A stretch of 64,000 nt of DNA from Desulfocurvus vexinensis DSM 17965 (GTDB taxonomy: Bacteria; Desulfobacterota; Desulfovibrionia; Desulfovibrionales; Desulfovibrionaceae). The translations under genes and the position numbers were made by a program. Positions 58,927 through 64,000 of this stretch are shown here, one piece after another. The notes beneath the pieces were generated by a model. It was not told where the DNA came from. It made no database searches and saw only the letters and a list, made by a program, of their open reading frames with translations. The DNA lies in the NCBI RefSeq assembly GCF_000519125.1, contig NZ_JAEX01000012.1:35590-99589 (forward strand), written 5' to 3'. Every line of letters begins with the position of its first letter. Within the stretch, counting starts at the first letter, position 1.

Positions 58927-60060
58927 CTAGCCCTTGAGCAGGGCCGCGATCTCCTCGCGGATGATGCGCGCGGCGGCGGCGGCGGCCTGGCGCTCCATGT
59001 CGGCCTCCAACTCGGCCCGCAGGGTGGCCGTGATCTCCTGGGTCAGCTCTGCGGTGAGGGCGGCCTTGATGTCCCGGGTCAGCTCTTCGGCCAGGGTGGC
59101 CTTGATTTCGGCCAGCAGCGCGTCGGCGGGGGCGGCGGCCGGTTCCGGGGCCGGGGCTGCGGCCAGGCGTTGCTCCAGCTCCTGGAAGCGGGCCTCCAGG
59201 CGCGTGGTCAATTCCTTGTCCACCAGGGCTTCGAGGCGGTCCGTGCGTTCGAGCAGGCCTTCCAGGGCGTCCTGGGGCAGCACGGCGGGCGGCCCTTCGA
59301 GGAAGCGGCCGGAAGCGGGCACGGGCTCGGCGCCCGCGCCATGGGCCTGGGCTGTGGGCCGGGGCGCCGGGGCGGGCTTGGGGGCCGGGGCGGGAGCGGG
59401 TTCGGGCTCCGGGGCGGGCTCGGGCTCGGGGTCCGGCCCGAAGGCGGGGGCCTCGTCGCCCAGGTCCAGTCCGTCCAGCCCGGCGATGGCCTGATCCAGG
59501 TCGTCCAGCCCGTCCAGGGATTCAAGATCGCCCAAATCGCCCAGGTCGCCCAACGCCTCGGGCTCTTCTGCGGGTTCGGGGGCTGGCGAGGGCTTCTGGG
59601 CCGCCTTGGCGGCGGGCTTCGGGGCGGGTTTGGCGCCGCCGTCGAGCTCGTTCAGCAGGTCGTCCAGGCTGGAGAGGTCGAGGTCATCGTCTTCTTCGTC
59701 GTCCAGGCCGGGCACACCCGGCAGGTCGTCGCCGTCCAGCCCCGAGAGGGCGGACTCCAGGTCGTCCAGCCCGTCCGGGTCCGCGCCGCCGCCCTTGCCC
59801 GGTGCGGCTTGCGGCCCGGGGGCCGGTGCGGCGCCCAGGGAGTCCAGTTCCTTTTCCAGGTCGTCCAGGTCGAGGTCGTCGCCGTCGGAAACCGGAGCAT
59901 CGGATCCGCCGTCCTTGTCGTCGGCGAACAGCTCCTCCAACTCCTGCTCGAAGCTGATGTCGTCATCGGCATCGCCCCCGCCCATGTCGGCGAGGTCGCC
60001 CTTCTTGATGATTTCGGTCAGTTCAAGGATGTCTTCCGTGTCGGCGTCGCCCGGTACCAT
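58927..60060 (-). CDS. acidic low-complexity protein with C-terminal helices
   Basis: 377 aa. N-terminal segment ILELTEIIKKG is followed by about 190 residues of Asp/Gly/Leu repeats (LDDLE, GDLGDLGDLESLDGLDDLD) and a Pro/Ala-rich stretch. From about 255 the chain is helical with an amphipathic end (RAELEADMERQ, then ARIIREEIAALLKG). The layout recalls polar-scaffold proteins of the PopZ sort (acidic, Pro-rich, C-terminal helices), but no homology is claimed. It precedes its own terminator. Confidence 0.7.
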   Translation of the reverse strand: MVPGDADTEDILELTEIIKKGDLADMGGGDADDDISFEQELEELFADDKDGGSDAPVSDGDDLDLDDLEKELDSLGAAPAPGPQAAPGKGGGADPDGLDDLESALSGLDGDDLPGVPGLDDEEDDDLDLSSLDDLLNELDGGAKPAPKPAAKAAQKPSPAPEPAEEPEALGDLGDLGDLESLDGLDDLDQAIAGLDGLDLGDEAPAFGPDPEPEPAPEPEPAPAPAPKPAPAPRPTAQAHGAGAEPVPASGRFLEGPPAVLPQDALEGLLERTDRLEALVDKELTTRLEARFQELEQRLAAAPAPEPAAAPADALLAEIKATLAEELTRDIKAALTAELTQEITATLRAELEADMERQAAAAAARIIREEIAALLKG

Positions 60061-60126
60061 CGCGGACCTCTCGGGGTTGCGTCCATGAACAATGGGGGCC
60101 GCTTGCGCGGCCCCCCCGGTGCCTTG

Positions 60127-60525
60127 CTACTCGGCGTGGCAGGCGGAACCCTTACAGCCGGTCAGCTTCTTCTTCAGTTCCTTGTCGTCGCCAGCCTTGT
60201 CGGCGTGGCAGGACACGCAGGTCGGATGCGCGGCCTTCTTGTTGTGCATGGCCAGGTAGTACGAGTTGACGGACTTGTCCTTCTTGTCCATCACATCGTG
60301 GCAGCCAGCCTCGGAGCAGGAAGTGATCGCTCCGGCGCCGTCCCAGGTGTGGTGGCACGCCTTGCAGTCGTCGGCCTTGTGCGTGCTGTGGTTGAACACC
60401 ACGGGCTTCTCGGTCTTGGCCATCTTCAGACCATCGGCGGGAGCGTCGGCGGCGTTGACGGCGGGCAGAGCGACGAAGCACATGACGGCGGCACTCATGA
60501 GACCCATGGAAACGAACTTCTTCAT
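60127..60525 (-). CDS. cycA: tetraheme cytochrome c3 (type I)
   Basis: 132 aa. Signal peptide ends near ALPAVNA (about residue 25). Haem motifs are CKACH, CSEAGCH, CVSCH and CKGSACH: two CxxCH and two C-X4-CH, as in Desulfovibrio cytochrome c3. The distal His are in HSTHK and AMHNKK. It is the periplasmic electron carrier between hydrogenases and membrane complexes. GAGGAGGTG precedes the ATG. Confidence 0.95.
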   Translation of the reverse strand: MKKFVSMGLMSAAVMCFVALPAVNAADAPADGLKMAKTEKPVVFNHSTHKADDCKACHHTWDGAGAITSCSEAGCHDVMDKKDKSVNSYYLAMHNKKAAHPTCVSCHADKAGDDKELKKKLTGCKGSACHAE

Positions 60526-60573
60526 CGTGGTTTCACCTCCTCAAGTGATTGACAAAGTATTCACACAGTGGGA

Positions 60574-60602
60574 GCACTAGTGTACGTGGCTTGCCGTGTC
60601 AA
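60574..60602 (-). promoter_or_regulatory. sigma-70 promoter of the cytochrome c3 gene
   Basis: On the minus strand, TTGACA (60602-60597), 17 bases, TAGTGC (60579-60574). The -10 match is partial, but the -35 is perfect and the gene is expected to be highly expressed. Confidence 0.5.
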
Positions 60603-60756
60603 GGCAAGCCTCGCCGGAAAGAGGGGTTCTACGCGGCGCGCGGCGCCGCTTTTCGTTTCCGCCCCCCGGTCCGCAGGGTGCCCGCCTCCGCACAAGCAAG
60701 ATGCGGGCCAGCGGCAGGGCTCCCGGCCCCGGCGAACCGGCGCCGCGCCCGGCCCC

Positions 60757-61521
60757 TCAGCCGCCGGCTCCGCCCTCCGCAGGGCCGTATTTGTCCATGT
60801 AGCCGCGCGGGGTGATCATCCGCCCGCCGTGGGCCCGGGTGCACGAGTTGCCCACGATGACGATGGAGACCATGTCCGCCGCGCCGGGGTCGAACGCGCA
60901 CAGCGGCGCCACCAGGGCCGTCTGGCCCGGGCGGCAGGCCTGGCGCACGAGGCCCACGGGCGTCTGCGGCGCGCGGTGGCGGGCGATGATGTCCAAGGCC
61001 CGGGCCAGCTGCCAGTCGCGGCGGTGCGAGCGCGGGTTGTAGAGCACGACGACGAAATCCGCCGCCGCCGCGTGGTCCAGGCGCGCCTCGATGCGCTCCC
61101 AGGGCGTGAGCAGGTCCGACAGGCTGATGACGGCGAAATCGTGGGTCAGCGGCGCGCCGAGCACTGCCGCCGCCGCCGCCAGGGCCGGGATGCCCGGCAC
61201 CACCTCGGCGCGCACCTCGTCCAGCAGCCCGGCCTGCTCGAGCATCTCGAAGACCAGCCCGGCCATGCCGTAGACCCCGGCGTCGCCGCCGGAGACCACC
61301 GCCACCTCGCGGCCCTGGCGGGCCAGGTCGATGGCCGCGCGCACGCGGTCCAGCTCCTGGCGCATGCCAGTGACCACCACCTCCTTGCCCTCCAGCAGCG
61401 CCGGATGCACGAGGTCGATGTAGGTCTTGTAGCCGACCACGGCGTGGGCGCGGGTCAGCGCCGCCCAGGCCCGGGGGGAGAGGTGGGTGTCGTCGCCCGG
61501 GCCCAGCCCGACCACCGTCAC
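60757..61521 (-). CDS. cobJ: precorrin-3B / cobalt-factor III C17-methyltransferase
   Basis: 254 aa SAM-dependent methyltransferase of the tetrapyrrole methylase fold. VTVVGLGPGDDTHLSP at the N-terminus, VVSGGDAGVYGMAGLVFE, and the VPGIPALAAAAAVLGAPLTHDF block are typical of CobJ/CbiH. It contracts the corrin ring. GTG start overlaps the cbiG stop (GTGA). The C-terminus carries a CobJ-like extension ending in a Gly-rich tail. Confidence 0.9.
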   Translation of the reverse strand: MTVVGLGPGDDTHLSPRAWAALTRAHAVVGYKTYIDLVHPALLEGKEVVVTGMRQELDRVRAAIDLARQGREVAVVSGGDAGVYGMAGLVFEMLEQAGLLDEVRAEVVPGIPALAAAAAVLGAPLTHDFAVISLSDLLTPWERIEARLDHAAAADFVVVLYNPRSHRRDWQLARALDIIARHRAPQTPVGLVRQACRPGQTALVAPLCAFDPGAADMVSIVIVGNSCTRAHGGRMITPRGYMDKYGPAEGGAGG

Positions 61522-62615
61522 CCGGCCAGGGCGACGGCCACCGTCACGTTGCCGCACCTGGTCTTGTGCACCAGAAGTTCCGTCGCTCCCGCCAGTTTCA
61601 TGGCCGCTGCCTCGCATACGCCGGGTACTCCTGTCTCGTGTTCCACCCGCGCCGAAGGGTTCGGCACGGGGATGTCCTTGAGGTCGCCAGTTTCATAGAA
61701 CAGGATGGCCTTGCCCATCTGCGCGGCGGCCTCCAGCAGCCCGGCCTCGTCGCGCTTGAGGCCGATGCTGGCCAGCCCGAGCACCGCCAGGGGCGACAGC
61801 CCGGCCCCGGCCAGGGTCGCCTGCACGGCGGCCCCGACCTCGCCCGCCGTCACGCCCCGGCGGCAGCCCACGCCCACGGCCAGACACGGCGGGTGCAGTA
61901 CCAGCTCCTGCTCCCCGGGCTCGGTCACGCGCTCGGTGACGCGCACCCCGGGCAGCCCCGGGCGCCACGCCCCGGGCTCGGGCAGGTGCACGAAATGCCC
62001 GGGCCAGGGCTCCTCGCCCCCGGGCGCCGCGCGCAGGCCCAGCCAGTCGTGCGGGTCGAGCACCTGCACGGGGTCGCCCGCCAGCAGCGCGATGTTCACG
62101 GCCTTGACCGCGCCCAGGTTGGCAATGGCCAGCCCGCGCTCGGCGGCCAGCACGTCCAGGGCGGGCAGGTCCTCGGTGTCCGTGGCCGTGGTCACCACCG
62201 CCGTGCCCGCCGTGATGGCCGCCACCTCGCGGGCCAGGGCGTTGGCCCCGCCCAGATGCCCGGACACCAGGCTCACGGCGAAGCGTCCGCGCTGGTCGAG
62301 CACGACCACCGCCGGGTCCTGCCCCTTGCCGCGCAAATGCGCCGCCACGGCGCGGACCACGATGCCCGCCGCCGCCACGAACACATGGCGCCGGTAGGCC
62401 GCGAACACCGTGCCCACGAAGGGCACCAGGGCGTCGAAGGCCGTGGCCCCGGGATAGTCCGGCTCCAGGCGTCGGGTCACGAACAGCGCCGCCCCCAGCT
62501 CGCGGGCCAGGGCCCGGCCCAGGCGCGCCCCGGCGGGGGTCAGCGCGTAGACCGCCGTGGCCAGGCGCTCGGGGGGCAGCGGGTCGCGCCCCGCGCCGCC
62601 TTCGGGCTCGAACAT
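61518..62615 (-). CDS. cbiG: cobalt-precorrin-5A hydrolase CbiG
   Basis: 365 aa. N-terminal AVYALTPAGARLGRALARE and VAAAGIVVRAVAAHL, central SLVSGHLGGANALAREVA, and C-terminal LAVGVGCRRGVTAGEV are CbiG segments. It opens the lactone ring in anaerobic B12 synthesis. The pairing with CobJ/CbiH favours the anaerobic (cobalt-early) route. It lies eight bases after hemL. Confidence 0.9.
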   Translation of the reverse strand: MFEPEGGAGRDPLPPERLATAVYALTPAGARLGRALARELGAALFVTRRLEPDYPGATAFDALVPFVGTVFAAYRRHVFVAAAGIVVRAVAAHLRGKGQDPAVVVLDQRGRFAVSLVSGHLGGANALAREVAAITAGTAVVTTATDTEDLPALDVLAAERGLAIANLGAVKAVNIALLAGDPVQVLDPHDWLGLRAAPGGEEPWPGHFVHLPEPGAWRPGLPGVRVTERVTEPGEQELVLHPPCLAVGVGCRRGVTAGEVGAAVQATLAGAGLSPLAVLGLASIGLKRDEAGLLEAAAQMGKAILFYETGDLKDIPVPNPSARVEHETGVPGVCEAAAMKLAGATELLVHKTRCGNVTVAVALAG

Positions 62616-62623
62616 GGCCCGGC

Positions 62624-63889
62624 CTACAGGTCCGCCGCGCGGGCGGCGCTCAGGTAGCGGTCGTAGTCCTCTTCGGTGTGCGCAAAGGACGTGAACGCGC
62701 ATTCGTAGGCCGAGGGCGCGAGGTTGACCCCGCTCCGGCGCATCTGGGCGTAGAAGCGCGCGTAGCGCCCGGCGTCCGCCGCGCTGGCCGTGGCGAAATC
62801 CGTCACCGGGCCCTCGGCGAAGAACAGGGTGAAGATGGACGCGATATGGTTGATGGTATGCGCCACGCCCTTCTCGGTCATGATGCCCGACAGCTCGGCC
62901 ACCAGGGCGTCCGTGCGCGCCTCCAGGGCCGCGTAGTCCGCCCGGGCCAGCAGGGTCAGGGTCGCCAGCCCGGCGGCCATGGCCACCGGGTTGCCCGACA
63001 GCGTGCCCGCCTGATACACCCCGCCGCACGGCGCCACATGCTCCATGATCTCGCGCCGCCCGCCGTAGGCGCCCACGGGGTAGCCGCCGCCGATGATCTT
63101 GCCCATGGTCGTCAGGTCCGGCGTGATGGCGAAGCGCTGCTGCGCGCCGCCCAGGGCCACCCGGAAGCCGGTGATGACCTCGTCGAAGATGAGCAGCGCG
63201 CCGTGCTCGCGGGTCAGCGCGCGCAGGCCCTCCAGGAAGCCCGGCGCCGGAAGCACCAGCCCCATGTTGCCCGCCACGGGCTCCACGATCACCGCCGCGA
63301 TGTCCGCCCCGCGCTGCGCAAACAGGGCGCGCACGGCCTCCAGGTCGTTGTACGGCGCAAGCAGCGTGTGGGCCACCACCTGCGCGGGCACGCCCGGGGT
63401 GCCGGGAATGGACAGGGTCGCCACCCCCGAGCCAGCCGCCGCCAGGAAGCTGTCCGCATGGCCGTGGTAGCAGCCCGTGAACTTGACCACCAGATCGCGG
63501 CCCGTGTAGCCGCGCGCCAGACGCAGGGCGCTCATGGTCGCCTCGGTGCCCGAGCTGACCATGCGCACCATCTCCACGCCGGGCACCGCGTCCACCACCG
63601 CCTGGGCCATGGCCACCTCCTGCGGGCAGGGCGCGCCGAAGCTGGCGCCCCGGGCCGCAGCCTCGGCAGCGGCGCGGGTGACCTCGGGGTGCGCGTAGCC
63701 AAGCAGCATCGGCCCCCAGCTCATGACCATATCGACAAGCTCGTCGCCGTCCACCGTGCGCAGCCGGGCGCCCGCCGCGCTCGCGATGAACAGCGGGTCC
63801 ACCCCCACGCTGCGGCAGGCGCGCACCGGGCTGTTGACCCCGCCGGGGATGAGCTGCTGGGCCTTGGCAAACAATTCGTCGGATCGCAT
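62624..63889 (-). CDS. hemL: glutamate-1-semialdehyde 2,1-aminomutase
   Basis: 421 aa PLP enzyme. [20 protein letters not shown] carries the PLP lysine, and [15 protein letters not shown] starts the family N-terminus. It makes 5-aminolevulinate, the first tetrapyrrole precursor. Start at 63889 has AGGAG seven bases upstream. It leads a hemL-cbiG-cobJ unit for haem and B12 supply. Confidence 0.96.
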   Translation of the reverse strand: MRSDELFAKAQQLIPGGVNSPVRACRSVGVDPLFIASAAGARLRTVDGDELVDMVMSWGPMLLGYAHPEVTRAAAEAAARGASFGAPCPQEVAMAQAVVDAVPGVEMVRMVSSGTEATMSALRLARGYTGRDLVVKFTGCYHGHADSFLAAAGSGVATLSIPGTPGVPAQVVAHTLLAPYNDLEAVRALFAQRGADIAAVIVEPVAGNMGLVLPAPGFLEGLRALTREHGALLIFDEVITGFRVALGGAQQRFAITPDLTTMGKIIGGGYPVGAYGGRREIMEHVAPCGGVYQAGTLSGNPVAMAAGLATLTLLARADYAALEARTDALVAELSGIMTEKGVAHTINHIASIFTLFFAEGPVTDFATASAADAGRYARFYAQMRRSGVNLAPSAYECAFTSFAHTEEDYDRYLSAARAADL

Positions 63890-63957
63890 GTCGGGTCTCC
63901 TGTGGCTGTGGTGCGTGTCGGGTCGTGTCGTGATGCGGGAAGCCGGGAGAGGGGGCG

Positions 63958-64000
63958 GGGAAAAACCCCCTTTTTCTGGCGGCAAAAGGGGGTTTTTCCC
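63958..64000. repeat. perfect hairpin with a TCTGGCGGC loop (window end)
   Basis: GGGAAAAACCCCCTTTT (63958-63974) pairs with AAAAGGGGGTTTTTCCC (63984-64000). The core reads CTTTTTCTGGCGGCAAAAG, almost that of 16893-16911. Upstream of hemL; a bidirectional terminator for an unseen gene is likely. Confidence 0.6.

Overview
The window is high-GC chromosomal DNA with almost only G or C at third codon positions. Its gene set points to a Desulfovibrio-like sulfate reducer (Desulfovibrionaceae). The markers are a type I tetraheme cytochrome c3, desulfoferrodoxin-rubredoxin-ROO, rubrerythrin, a DcrA-type haem chemoreceptor, a futalosine-route menaquinone pathway, and an ATP synthase operon without atpB/atpE. 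No rRNA, tRNA, CRISPR array or transposase was seen.

Layout. 1-1.3 kb: 5' part of an rlmD-like gene (cut by the window edge) and a 46-residue membrane protein. 1.5-4.0 kb: AT-rich island followed by an orphan phage tail-fibre trio. 4.1-6.9 kb: topB and a small secreted protein. 7-9.5 kb: a chemoreceptor with a structured leader. 9.6-12.5 kb: lutABC. 12.6-16.9 kb: lgt-thiC, a two-gene RdgC-like unit and a VOC protein. 17.2-25.3 kb: an oxygen-defence block on the minus strand, reading tetraheme cytochrome-dcrA, pilZ gene, rbr, dfx-rub-roo, cydAB. 25.7-29.7 kb: rny, 6S RNA, zapA, zapB-like gene, glmU. 30-36 kb: the atp operon. 36-42 kb: mreBCD-mrdA-rodA-bactofilin, the cell-shape operon. 42-46.5 kb: radical SAM protein, ogt, mqnP, tyrS. 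46.5-46.9 kb: hairpin-rich repeats. 46.9-49.9 kb: purS-purL fusion. 50-58.6 kb: a menaquinone neighbourhood (HDOD-GGDEF protein, polyprenyl diphosphate synthase, mqnD, mqnB, a nucleotide-sugar dehydrogenase, DUF2065 protein, menG). 58.9-64 kb: an acidic low-complexity protein, cytochrome c3, cobJ-cbiG-hemL.

How the parts fit. MqnB, MqnD, MqnP, the polyprenyl synthase and MenG make menaquinone, which CydAB oxidises when it reduces oxygen. Desulfoferrodoxin, rubredoxin, ROO and rubrerythrin detoxify superoxide, oxygen and peroxide, and the haem receptor plus its partner cytochrome probably sense oxygen or redox state. HemL, CbiG and CobJ supply tetrapyrroles.

Most notable observation: between mqnB and the nucleotide-sugar dehydrogenase lies an unannotated 81-codon reading frame with one in-frame TGA at codon 20. 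Five bases after the TGA starts a perfect 11-bp stem-loop with the geometry expected of a bacterial SECIS element, so this is a candidate small selenoprotein. Second-rank items are a MenG with a histone-H1-like Lys/Ala/Pro tail, an intrinsic-terminator-like structure just upstream of the menG transcription unit, and a structured leader before the first chemoreceptor.
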